Shown piece by piece: positions 8,052 through 13,976 of a stretch of DNA of 16,702 nucleotides. A program made the position numbers and the translations under genes. Each line of letters begins with the position of its first letter. Position 1 is the first letter of the stretch. The stretch is taken from the NCBI GenBank assembly GCA_004296785.1, contig SCVU01000728.1:1-16702 (forward strand). The letters are read 5' to 3'. Source of the stretch: Planctomycetota bacterium. Its GTDB lineage: Bacteria; Planctomycetota; UBA1135; GCA-002686595. Under the pieces are notes generated by a model. The model was not told the origin of the DNA and did no database searches. It worked only from the letters and a program-made list of their open reading frames with translations.

Positions 8052-8643
8052 CGCGCTCGCCGTCGCACTGCTCGCTGGGCTCGCGACGTGCGGCGGCGAC
8101 GCGGGTGCGTCCTCGGGTTCCGTCGCGGGCGACGCGCCCGTGATCCGGACGCTCTCGGATTTCTCGTTCGTCGATCAGACGGGCGCGCAGCGCTCGCTCA
8201 AGGACTGGAACGGCCACCCGTTCGCGCTCGCGATGGTCTTCACGAGCTGCTCGGGCCCGTGTTCCTCGATCACCGCGGCGATGCACCGGCTTCAGCAGGC
8301 GCTCCCGAGCGATTCCTCGATCCGACTCGTGTCGCTGTCCGTCGATCCGGCCACCGACACGCCCGCGGTTCTGGCGAGCTACGCGCAGGCGTGCGGCGCG
8401 GACACCTCGCGCTGGACGTTCCTCACGGGCGAAGGATCCCACGCGTTCATTCGCGACAGCCTCAAGCTCGCCGTCGACGGCCGCCGTCCCGACGTGCCCG
8501 AGGCCTTCGAACCGACGCATTCGAGCCGCATCGTCGCGGTCGACAAGCAGGGCCGCGTGCGCGGCTACTTCGAGGCGCTCGACGACGTCGGCTGGCGCGA
8601 CCTCCGCGAGCGGATGCTGCAGCTCGAGCGCGAGCAGCCGTGA
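8011..8643 (+). CDS. Sco1/SenC-type copper chaperone
   Basis: Thioredoxin-fold protein that delivers copper to, or reduces the cysteines of, the CuA site of subunit II on the outer face of the membrane. Counting from ATG 8011 (210 residues) the copper ligands are C80 and C84 in TSCSGPC and H170 in PTHSSRIVAVD. The fold is further supported by FSFVDQTGAQRSLKDW, RLVSLSVDPATDTP and WTFLTG. The N-terminus RPRLLLSTSALAVALLAGLATC looks like a signal peptide with an imperfect lipobox, so membrane anchoring is likely. ATG 8023, four codons later, is an equally possible start. Either start lies inside the end of coxD, pointing to coupled translation. The stop overlaps the next gene (GTGA). Confidence 0.92.
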   Translation: MHRTMRPRLLLSTSALAVALLAGLATCGGDAGASSGSVAGDAPVIRTLSDFSFVDQTGAQRSLKDWNGHPFALAMVFTSCSGPCSSITAAMHRLQQALPSDSSIRLVSLSVDPATDTPAVLASYAQACGADTSRWTFLTGEGSHAFIRDSLKLAVDGRRPDVPEAFEPTHSSRIVAVDKQGRVRGYFEALDDVGWRDLRERMLQLEREQP

Positions 8644-9080
8644 CGCTCCCGTCGATCAACGCGCTGCTCAACACGACCGCGAGCCTGCTGCTCGTCTGCG
8701 GCCTCGTCGCGATCAAGTCGGGCCGGCGCGAGCTGCACGCGCGCCTGATGTTCGCCGCCGCGTGCGCGAGCGCGGCCTTCCTCGCCTGCTACCTCTACTA
8801 CCACTTCGCGATCCAGACGACGATGCCGTATCGCGAGACGGGCTGGAAGAAGAGCGCGTACCTCGTGCTGCTGCTGACGCACACCGTGCTCGCCGTCGTC
8901 AACGTGCCGCTCGTGCTGCGCACGTTCTGGCTCGCGCACCGCGAGGACTGGGAGCGCCACAAGCGCTGGGCGAAGATCACGTTCCCGGTGTGGCTGTACG
9001 TGTCGGTCACCGGCGTCGTGATCTACTTCGTGCTGTACCACTGGAACCCGGCGGCGCCCGCGGCGGCCCCGCTACAATGA
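8640..9080 (+). CDS. DUF420 family membrane protein (CtaM-like oxidase assembly factor)
   Basis: A 146-residue protein with about four membrane helices. Seen: the opening LPSINALLNTTASLLLVCGL, ELHARLMFAAACASAAFLAC, YLYYHFAIQ, YLVLLLTHTVLAVVNVPLVL, and the very typical end WAKITFPVWLYVSVTGVVIY. Spaced histidines (H in ELHAR, YYHF, LTHT, ERHKR, YHW) could bind haem or metal. From established knowledge, DUF420 includes Bacillus/Staphylococcus CtaM (YozB), needed for active haem A-type oxidases; the exact chemistry is unknown to me. Its place straight after Sco supports an assembly role here. GTG 8640 overlaps the Sco stop, and its own stop overlaps ATG 9077 of the next gene. Confidence 0.85.
   Translation: MTLPSINALLNTTASLLLVCGLVAIKSGRRELHARLMFAAACASAAFLACYLYYHFAIQTTMPYRETGWKKSAYLVLLLTHTVLAVVNVPLVLRTFWLAHREDWERHKRWAKITFPVWLYVSVTGVVIYFVLYHWNPAAPAAAPLQ
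9073..9078 (+). promoter_or_regulatory. Possible internal -10 box before the UGA-containing gene
   Basis: TACAAT, one mismatch from TATAAT, stands out in this GC-rich sequence and overlaps ATG 9077. If used, transcription would start near 9085 and the transcript would be almost leaderless from ATG 9089, the second in-frame start. It may equally be a chance result of the CTACAATGA stop/start junction. No -35 was seen. Confidence 0.2.
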
Positions 9081-9388
9081 GCGCCGCGATGCGTTCCCGC
9101 GCCGTCCTGATCCAGGTCCTGCTCGTCGCCGGCTTCCTCGTGTTGCTGGCGCCGGCCGGCCACACATGAGAGAGCTGCAAGGCGGCGGTCGCCGCCAACA
9201 GCAACGATCTCGCGCGCGGCATCAACACCAGCGTGCTGTTCATGATCGCGATGGTGTTCGCGGTGCCCGCGGCGCTGGGCTTCCTGGTCTGGCAGAGCTT
9301 CCGCGGCGCGCGCAAGCGCTCGGCGCAGGGCCGGCACTTCGAGCCGGCGGGCAACAAGCGCCGCTGGGACGAGCCGCCGCAGGGCTGA
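9077..9388 (+). CDS. Candidate selenoprotein: small membrane protein with in-frame UGA (U-x-x-C)
   Basis: Read through UGA 9167-9169 as selenocysteine, the frame gives 103 residues. Residues 10-27 (LIQVLLVAGFLVLLAPA) look like a signal or anchor, with possible cleavage after APA. The motif Sec31-Glu-Ser-Cys34 follows at once, then CKAAVAANSNDLARGINTS, a second helix at about 52-73 (VLFMIAMVFAVPAALGFLVW) and a basic tail. G/C third positions continue on both sides of the UGA, and no credible restart with a ribosome site lies after it. A SECIS-like hairpin begins just downstream. By recollection, small proteins with a CPxC motif in this position followed by a GMN-like segment and one helix occur near oxidase genes; here Sec would replace the first Cys. 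The Sec/Cys pair should face the periplasm, suggesting thiol-redox work for CuA or haem insertion. Alternatives: a TGC-to-TGA error, or a 30-residue peptide. The start overlaps the DUF420 stop (ATGA). Confidence 0.7.
9170..9211 (+). promoter_or_regulatory. Candidate bacterial SECIS element
   Basis: Directly after UGA 9167-9169 the RNA can fold as a nested stem: GAGA 9170-9173 with UCUC 9208-9211, GCUG 9174-9177 with CAGC 9199-9202, and GGCGGC 9181-9186 with GCCGCC 9191-9196, closing the apical loop GGUC 9187-9190. The loop begins 17 nt after the UGA, close to Escherichia coli fdhF, whose SelB-binding loop also contains GGUC. The bulged U of the E. coli element is replaced by a CAA/AA internal loop. 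GC-rich coding DNA makes hairpins often, so spacing and loop identity carry the argument. Confidence 0.65.
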
Positions 9389-9396
9389 GGGCCGCC

Positions 9397-9942
9397 GTGG
9401 TTGCGCGCACCGACGCTCTGCTGCGCTACGCCGCCGTCGAGACGGCCGCGTTCCGCGGCGTCGCGGTGCTGAGCGAGCGCGGCGTGTGCCGCCTCGACCT
9501 CGTCGCGCGGCTGCGCGCGGATCCGCGCCACGAGCTCGAGCGCTGGGCCGCGCGCCGCTTCGAACGCGCCGCGCTCGTGCACGACGAGCGCGCGCTGCGC
9601 GATCTCTTGCGCGAGCTGCGCGAGTACGCGGCCGGCAAGCGCCGCGCGTTCGAACAGCCGCTCGACCTCGTCGGCACGCCGTTCCAGCGCCGCGTCTGGC
9701 AGGGGCTGTGCGCGATCCCGTACGGCGAGGTGATCAGCTACGGCACGCTCGCCGCGCGCATCGGCTCGCCCGGTGCGTCGCGCGCGGTCGGCGCGGCCAA
9801 CGGCGCGAACCCGGTGCCGATCGTCGTGCCGTGCCACCGCGTCGTCGCGAGCGCGTCGATCGGCGGCTTCGGCCTCGGCCTCGCGCAGAAGCGCGTGCTG
9901 CTCGAGCTCGAGGGCGCGCGCGACTACGAGCGCGGCGCGTAA
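9397..9942 (+). CDS. ogt: Methylated-DNA--[protein]-cysteine S-methyltransferase
   Basis: Repairs O6-alkylguanine in DNA by irreversible transfer of the alkyl group to its own cysteine. The 181-residue cytoplasmic protein has a poorly conserved N-terminal domain and a clear C-terminal catalytic domain: GTPFQRRVWQGLCAIPYGEV, SYGTLAARIG, GASRAVGAANGANPVPIVV and PCHRVV with acceptor C146, ending GGFGLGLAQKRVLLELEG. GTG 9397 was chosen because GAGGG at 9387-9391 lies 5 nt upstream and the protein then has the usual family length. The gene begins 8 nt after the stop of the UGA-containing gene, so it probably ends the same transcript; a terminator follows. A functional link with respiration is not evident. 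Confidence 0.93.
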   Translation: MVARTDALLRYAAVETAAFRGVAVLSERGVCRLDLVARLRADPRHELERWAARRFERAALVHDERALRDLLRELREYAAGKRRAFEQPLDLVGTPFQRRVWQGLCAIPYGEVISYGTLAARIGSPGASRAVGAANGANPVPIVVPCHRVVASASIGGFGLGLAQKRVLLELEGARDYERGA

Positions 9943-9944
9943 CC

Positions 9945-9973
9945 GGCGGCGACGCCGCCGCGGCGGATTTTTT
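9945..9973 (+). terminator. Intrinsic terminator after ogt
   Basis: A GC-only inverted repeat (GGCGGC, loop GAC, GCCGCC, with a competing CCGCCGCGGCGG palindrome) is followed by ATTTTTT at 9967-9973. It starts 3 nt after the ogt stop. Six Ts in a row are rare in this sequence, which supports a real terminator closing the respiratory operon. Confidence 0.6.
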
Positions 9974-10019
9974 CCGGCCGACCCGCCACCGTTCGCGCGC
10001 CGCTGCATCTGGTGCGGGC

Positions 10020-11012
10020 GTGGAGCCGCGTGCCAAGGACGGTCGACGCATCGGGTGCGCGCTGGTCGCGGCGGGCGCGGTCGGCGTCGCGCTGGCGTGG
10101 CTCGCGCACCCGCCGTGGCTGCGCGGATGGCTCGCGCTCGAGGCGCCGACGTGGTGGGCGGCCGACCGCGACGTCGGCGCGTTCGGAGGGGGCGCGCTCG
10201 AGGGGCTCGACGCGGGGCTGCGGCCGTGCGCGCGCGTGCGCGCGCCGCACCCGGTGCGCGTCGCGGCGGCGGGCGACGGCGGAGCGTGGCTCGCGTGCGC
10301 GGTCGCGGGCAGCGCGCGCGGTCCGCACGAGCTGTGGCGGATCGACGCGGCGGCGCGGCGCACCGAGCGCCACGCGATCGGCGAGCCGCTCGATCTCGCC
10401 GCGGCGCCCGGCGGCGACGCGTTCCTGCTCGCGGGCGCGGCCGACGGACGCGCGCGGCTGCTGCGCTTCGCGCGCCACGGCCCGCCGCTCTCGATCGCCG
10501 AGCTGCCGGAGGGGACGTGCGTCGCGGCGAGCGCCGAGCACGTCGCGATCGGCGGCGCGCTGGACTCGTCGGGAGGGCGGCTCGTGCTGCTCTCGCACGA
10601 CGGCTTCCTCGTCGCCGAAGCGCGGCTCGACGCGCCGTGCACGGACGTCGCCGCGGTCGACGGCGCGTGGTGCGCGATCGCCGGCGCGGCGCTCGAGCGG
10701 CGCGAGCGCGGGCTCGCGCGCAGCTGGGCGCTGGCGCTGGATCTCGCGCGACCGCGCCTCGGTTGCGGCCCCGGGACCAGCGCGTGGGTGTTCGACGAGC
10801 TCGGTCAGCGGCTGCTGCGCGTCGGCGCGGGAGGCCGCGTCGAGCTCGATCTTGTCAGCCCGGTGCGCAGCCTGCGCGCGGTCGTCGCGCGCGAGGACGG
10901 CGGCGCGCTCGTCGCGACCGACGGTGCGTTGCTGTGCGTGACGAGCGGCGGCGAGTGGCGCATCGGCCAGGGCGGCTTCGACGCGCTGGTCGACGTGTGC
11001 GCGGCGCGCTGA
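10020..11012 (+). CDS. Hypothetical protein with N-terminal membrane anchor, possibly a beta-propeller
   Basis: I do not recognise a family. The 330-residue frame has the strong G/C third-position pattern of real genes here. After a short basic start there is one hydrophobic segment (about residues 11-28), so the bulk of the protein is probably outside the cytoplasm. The remainder contains repeated short strand patterns of the kind VRVAAAGDGGAWLACAV, LDLAAAPGGDAFLLAG, EHVAIGGAL and VVAREDGGALVATDG, spaced by roughly 40-50 residues, which suggests a degenerate beta-propeller. Four or more cysteines are scattered through it. The start GTG 10020 lacks a clear ribosome site and is uncertain. The 3' 158 bases lie antisense to the end of the NUDIX gene. 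Confidence 0.65.
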   Translation: MEPRAKDGRRIGCALVAAGAVGVALAWLAHPPWLRGWLALEAPTWWAADRDVGAFGGGALEGLDAGLRPCARVRAPHPVRVAAAGDGGAWLACAVAGSARGPHELWRIDAAARRTERHAIGEPLDLAAAPGGDAFLLAGAADGRARLLRFARHGPPLSIAELPEGTCVAASAEHVAIGGALDSSGGRLVLLSHDGFLVAEARLDAPCTDVAAVDGAWCAIAGAALERRERGLARSWALALDLARPRLGCGPGTSAWVFDELGQRLLRVGAGGRVELDLVSPVRSLRAVVAREDGGALVATDGALLCVTSGGEWRIGQGGFDALVDVCAAR

Positions 11013-11565
11013 GCTCGCGCGCCGTGCGCGCGCCGCGCTCGATCAACCACGCCGCCGCGACGAGCGTCTTCGCGTCGCTCGTCCGGTGCAGCAGCTCGCG
11101 CGGCCGCGCGCGCACGAGCTCGAACTCCTCGTCCTCGTCCGCCGGCCGCGGCGCGCCGACGACGGGTCGCACTTCGCGCGCGAGGAACAGCTCGATCCGC
11201 TCCGAGCAGAAGCCCGGCGCCGGGCAGATCTCGCCGAGCGATTCCCACTGCGCGGCGACGTGGCCCGTCTCCTCCTCGAGCTCGCGCCGCGCGGCCGCGA
11301 GCCGATCCTCGGCGCCGCCTTGCTCGAGCCGGCCGGCGGGCAGCTCGAGCAGCCAGTCGCCGATCGCGTGCCGGTACTGGCGCACGAGCAGCAGCTCGCC
11401 GTTGTCGAGCAGCGGCGCGATGCACACCGCGCCCGGGTGCACGAGCACCTCGAGCTCCTGTTTGCGGCCGGACGGCAGGCGCAGCGCGTCCTTCAGCAGA
11501 TGGAAGAAGCGCCCGGTGTAGACGCGCGCGCTGTGTTCGACGCGGATGTCGGGGTGGGGGCTCAT
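10855..11565 (-). CDS. NUDIX hydrolase, ADP-ribose pyrophosphatase type
   Basis: Predicted cytoplasmic Mg-dependent hydrolase of ADP-ribose or a similar nucleoside-diphosphate sugar. Family signs in the 236-residue frame: GAVCIAPLLDNGELLLVRQY, RHAIGDWLLELPAGRLE, the NUDIX box ending RELEEETG and the ADPRase-type proline loop CPAPGFCSERIELFLA. The box has seven rather than five residues between its first Gly and Glu, a two-residue expansion. The catalytic domain appears complete by about residue 180. The last 50 or so residues are Arg-rich, look like translation of another gene's antisense strand, and overlap the 3' end of the plus-strand gene ending at 11012. Either the stop was lost or a frameshift extended the frame. 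ATG 11565 lies 59 nt from the start of the divergent gene. Confidence 0.88.
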   Translation of the reverse strand: MSPHPDIRVEHSARVYTGRFFHLLKDALRLPSGRKQELEVLVHPGAVCIAPLLDNGELLLVRQYRHAIGDWLLELPAGRLEQGGAEDRLAAARRELEEETGHVAAQWESLGEICPAPGFCSERIELFLAREVRPVVGAPRPADEDEEFELVRARPRELLHRTSDAKTLVAAAWLIERGARTARELSAPRTRRPARRSRPGRCATRRRSSRTATHRRSRRARRRPRARRPRAGCAPG

Positions 11566-11624
11566 CGGTGGCTCGCGTGCGGCCCCATCTTGGAAAACGC
11601 CGCGCGCGTTCCCAACATGGCTCG

Positions 11625-13385
11625 ATGCGGGATCCGAGCGCCGACGGAGGTTCGCGCGTCCGCGAGCTCGTCTGCGTCGTCGCCGCGGCGCTGCTGGTCG
11701 CGATCGCTTGGACCTGGCCGCTCGCGCGCGAGCTGTCGACGAGCCTGCCGTTCGACGCGCGCTTCACGCCGTCTTCGCGCGGCTCGGACACGCACCAGTA
11801 CGTGTGGAACCTGTGGTGGACCGGCGAGGCGCTGTCGAGCGGCCGCGATCCGTTCAACTGCCCGCTGATCTTCCATCCGCGCGGCCATTCGCTGGCGCTG
11901 CACACGCACGCGTTCGCCGACGGCGTCGTCGCGTGGCCGCTCCGCGCATGGTTCGGCCTGCCCGCCGCGTTCAACGCGACGCTGATCGCGCTGCTGGCGG
12001 CTTCGCTCGCGGTCGCGTACGCGCTCGGCCGCGCGCTCGCGCTCGGCCGCGCGCCGAGCGCGCTGCTCGCGTTCGGCTGGGCGTGCAGCCCGTACTTCGC
12101 GCAGAAGTCGCTCGAGCACCTTTCGTACGCGGCGCACCCGTGGCCGCCGCTCGTGTGGCTCGCGCTCGTCCAGTGGCGCGCGAGCGAGGAGCCGGCGCGC
12201 GCGCGGCTGTGGGCGCTCGTCGCCGGCGCCGCGGCGGGCCTGGGCGTGCTGACCGATCCGATCGGCGGCGCGTGGCTGCTGTTGCTCGGCGCGCTCGTCG
12301 CCGCGTTCGGGCTCGCGCCGCGCGCGGGCGCTGCGGGCGCCGCGAGCGCCGCCAACGCTACGGGCGCGGCGAGCGGCGGTCGCTGGGTCGGCGCGTGGCT
12401 CGCGCCCTGTGCGTGTCTGCTCGTGTGCGCGCCGTACCTGCGCGCGCTCGCGAACGAGCTCGCGGCGCTCGCGCGCGCGACCGGCCCCGACCTGCTCGGC
12501 CGCGGCCAGCTCTACCACGCGCGCCTCGTCGACTTCGCGCTGCCGCCGGGGTTGCACCCGCTCGTGCACGGACTCGGCGCGGGCGCACCGATCGACGGCG
12601 CGGCGTGGAGCGGCGCGCGGCCGGAGACGAGCAGCCTGTACGTCGGCGGCGCGCTCGTCGCGCTCGCCGCGTTCGCGTGGACGAAGCGGCGCGACGCGCG
12701 GCGCCTCGCGTGGATCGCGCTCGCGCTGTTCGTGCTGTGCTGGGATCCGGGGCCGGATCCCGAGGGCTGGTTGTCCTCGCTGTACCGCAAGCTGCCGCTG
12801 CTCGATGCGCTGCGCGTGCCGTCGCGCGGGTTCGCGTGCGCGCATCTGGCGCTGTGCGTCGCCGCCGCGCTGGGCGCGGCCGAGCTCGCGGCGCGGCGCG
12901 CGGGTGCGTGGTCGCTCGCCGCGGTCAGCGCGCTATGCGCGTTCGAGTGGTGGCACGTGCCGGTCGGCGTCGCGCCGTGGCGCGTGCCGGCGGCAGTCGA
13001 GGCGATCGCCGCGCTCGACTCGCGCGGCGCGGTGTGCGTGATCCCGTTCCGGCCGGGCTCCTACGAGGCGATGAGCTGGCAGACCGTGCACGAGAAGCCG
13101 GTCACGTGGTCGTACGTCGCGCGCACGAACCCCGACGCGATCGAGGCGTGGCGCAGCGAGGCGCCGGGCCTGTTCGCGTTCGCGCTCGGCGAGGCGGCGC
13201 CCGATCCGGCCGCGCTGGCCGGCGAGTTGGCGCAGCTCGACGTCGAGCACGTGCTCGTGCCGCTCGACGAACTCCTCGACCCGAAGCTCGTGACCGACGT
13301 GCTCGACGCGATGCCGCGCTGGAAGCGGCAGGAGCTGGATCGGCCGTCCGACGACGGCGCGGTCGGCTGGTGGCGGCGCGAGTGA
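11625..13385 (+). CDS. Polytopic membrane protein, GT-C/YfhO-like glycosyltransferase candidate
   Basis: The 586-residue protein has roughly ten hydrophobic helices spread from residue 15 to about 450, then a soluble C-terminal region of about 140 residues. After the first helix comes a loop with D55 in SDTHQYVWNLWW, then DPFNCPLIFHPRGHSLALHT. An acidic residue and W/H-rich motif in the first extracytoplasmic loop are usual in GT-C fold glycosyltransferases using lipid-linked sugars and in YfhO-like proteins, but I cannot name a substrate. LLDALRVPSRGF near residue 425 is also often seen in such proteins. ATG 11625 gives a basic short N-terminus before the first helix; a longer frame from GTG 11568 is less likely. 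It diverges from the NUDIX gene. Confidence 0.7.
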   Translation: MRDPSADGGSRVRELVCVVAAALLVAIAWTWPLARELSTSLPFDARFTPSSRGSDTHQYVWNLWWTGEALSSGRDPFNCPLIFHPRGHSLALHTHAFADGVVAWPLRAWFGLPAAFNATLIALLAASLAVAYALGRALALGRAPSALLAFGWACSPYFAQKSLEHLSYAAHPWPPLVWLALVQWRASEEPARARLWALVAGAAAGLGVLTDPIGGAWLLLLGALVAAFGLAPRAGAAGAASAANATGAASGGRWVGAWLAPCACLLVCAPYLRALANELAALARATGPDLLGRGQLYHARLVDFALPPGLHPLVHGLGAGAPIDGAAWSGARPETSSLYVGGALVALAAFAWTKRRDARRLAWIALALFVLCWDPGPDPEGWLSSLYRKLPLLDALRVPSRGFACAHLALCVAAALGAAELAARRAGAWSLAAVSALCAFEWWHVPVGVAPWRVPAAVEAIAALDSRGAVCVIPFRPGSYEAMSWQTVHEKPVTWSYVARTNPDAIEAWRSEAPGLFAFALGEAAPDPAALAGELAQLDVEHVLVPLDELLDPKLVTDVLDAMPRWKRQELDRPSDDGAVGWWRRE

Positions 13386-13431
13386 GTGCGCGCGCCGCGC
13401 GCGCTAGTGAATGCGCGCGCCGCGCGCGCTC
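13382..13431 (+). repeat. Two tandem 25-bp copies with palindromic core between convergent genes
   Basis: Copies at 13382-13406 and 13407-13431 differ at only two positions (5th and 25th). Each holds the core TGCGCGCGCCGCGCGCGCT, which can fold into a GC hairpin. The first copy contains the stop of the membrane-protein gene and the second ends at the stop of the opposing gene, so the repeat fills the whole 44-bp gap. It may work as a bidirectional terminator, though no T-tract is present. Confidence 0.7.
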
Positions 13432-13777
13432 AGGCGTCGAAGCCTTCCTCGGCCGTCGCTTCCTCTCCGTTCGGGTCGTGCATGTCCTCGTGGTACAGCC
13501 GATCCATCATCGCGACGAAGGCGATCGTCGAGTTGTAGTAGTCGAGTCGCCCGTTGATGTGCGCGTAGGCGGCGAACTCGCGCAGCTTCTTGATGATCAC
13601 CGGGAGCTTCAGCGTCGCGGGATTCGGGACGTGCTTCGCGAGCTCCTTGCGCTCTTCGCGGTGTTTCAGCCGTTGCTGCGCCTGTTCGAGCTTGTGCTGC
13701 AGCTCGGCCAGGCGTTCGTCGTCGGAGCGACGGCGATACGAGCGTTTGGATGCGGAGTCTTGGCTTTCGGTCGACAT
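13430..13777 (-). CDS. Hypothetical small coiled-coil protein
   Basis: No family recognised. The 115-residue product begins with a Ser/Arg-rich stretch (STESQDSASKRSYRRRSDDE), continues with a charged heptad-like helix (LAELQHKLEQAQQRLKHREE, about residues 25-45), and then a more conserved-looking segment, LKLPVIIKKLREFAAYAHIN and YYNSTIAFVAMMDRLYHED, before an acidic tail. It has no signal peptide or membrane helix, so it is probably cytoplasmic. ATG 13777 was chosen because the frame upstream to 13921 is Arg-rich and reads like non-coding DNA. The codon pattern is less GC-extreme than its neighbours, yet consistent with a real gene. It is transcribed convergently with the membrane-protein gene. 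Confidence 0.65.
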   Translation of the reverse strand: MSTESQDSASKRSYRRRSDDERLAELQHKLEQAQQRLKHREERKELAKHVPNPATLKLPVIIKKLREFAAYAHINGRLDYYNSTIAFVAMMDRLYHEDMHDPNGEEATAEEGFDA

Positions 13778-13861
13778 GAGATTCGATCCGCACTCCGCGT
13801 GAAATACGGCGCGAAATGCGCGACGCGGATGCGCGCGGGCCGGTGCGGTCGCGCGGCGGCG

Positions 13862-13881
13862 CTCGCGAAGGCATTCGCGAG
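13862..13881 (+). repeat. Perfect inverted repeat upstream of hpt
   Basis: Arms CTCGCGAA (13862-13869) and TTCGCGAG (13874-13881) flank GGCA. It lies in the 199-bp divergent gap between the coiled-coil gene and hpt. It could be a regulator site or an RNA hairpin; no further evidence. Confidence 0.5.
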
Positions 13882-13929
13882 ACTCAGGCGCCAAGCGTAG
13901 CAGCCGCAGGACGCCCCGCAAGCGCGCAG

Positions 13930-13947
13930 CGCGGCGGCGCCGCCGCG
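13930..13947 (+). repeat. 18-bp perfect palindrome abutting the hpt -10 box
   Basis: CGCGGCGGCGCCGCCGCG reads the same on both strands and ends one base before the extended -10. It covers the -35 to -10 spacer, a usual place for an operator, but such palindromes also arise easily in GC-rich DNA. Confidence 0.5.
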
Positions 13948-13956
13948 TGCTAGAAT
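13948..13956 (+). promoter_or_regulatory. Extended -10 promoter of hpt
   Basis: TGCTAGAAT is TGn followed by TAGAAT, one mismatch from the extended -10 consensus, in an AT-poor setting. Transcription would begin near 13963, leaving only about 14 nt before GTG 13977. It overlaps an alternative upstream start (GTG 13947) and so argues against that start. No -35 element is recognisable. Confidence 0.6.
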
Positions 13957-13976
13957 CCCCGCCCTTTTCTCATCCC

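Noticed and set aside
9170..9388. The portion after UGA 9167-9169 as an independent small gene.
   Set aside because: The only in-frame starts (around GTG 9231 and ATG 9240) lack a ribosome site and would drop the Cys motif and the segment before the helix; the unbroken frame with the preceding anchor is the simpler reading.
9166..9396. An ATG at 9166 overlapping the UGA that opens a frame continuing into ogt.
   Set aside because: The first 77 codons (rich in Gln, Arg and Gly) are out of frame with the membrane-protein coding pattern and add an extension not seen in alkyltransferases; GTG 9397 has a good ribosome site.
11017..11031. GCGCGC inverted repeat after the 330-residue protein gene as a terminator.
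   Set aside because: No T-tract on either strand, and simple GCGCGC repeats are everywhere in this sequence.
13947..13976. An earlier GTG start for hpt.
   Set aside because: It overlaps the extended -10 box and adds residues (LESPPFSHP) not typical of the family.
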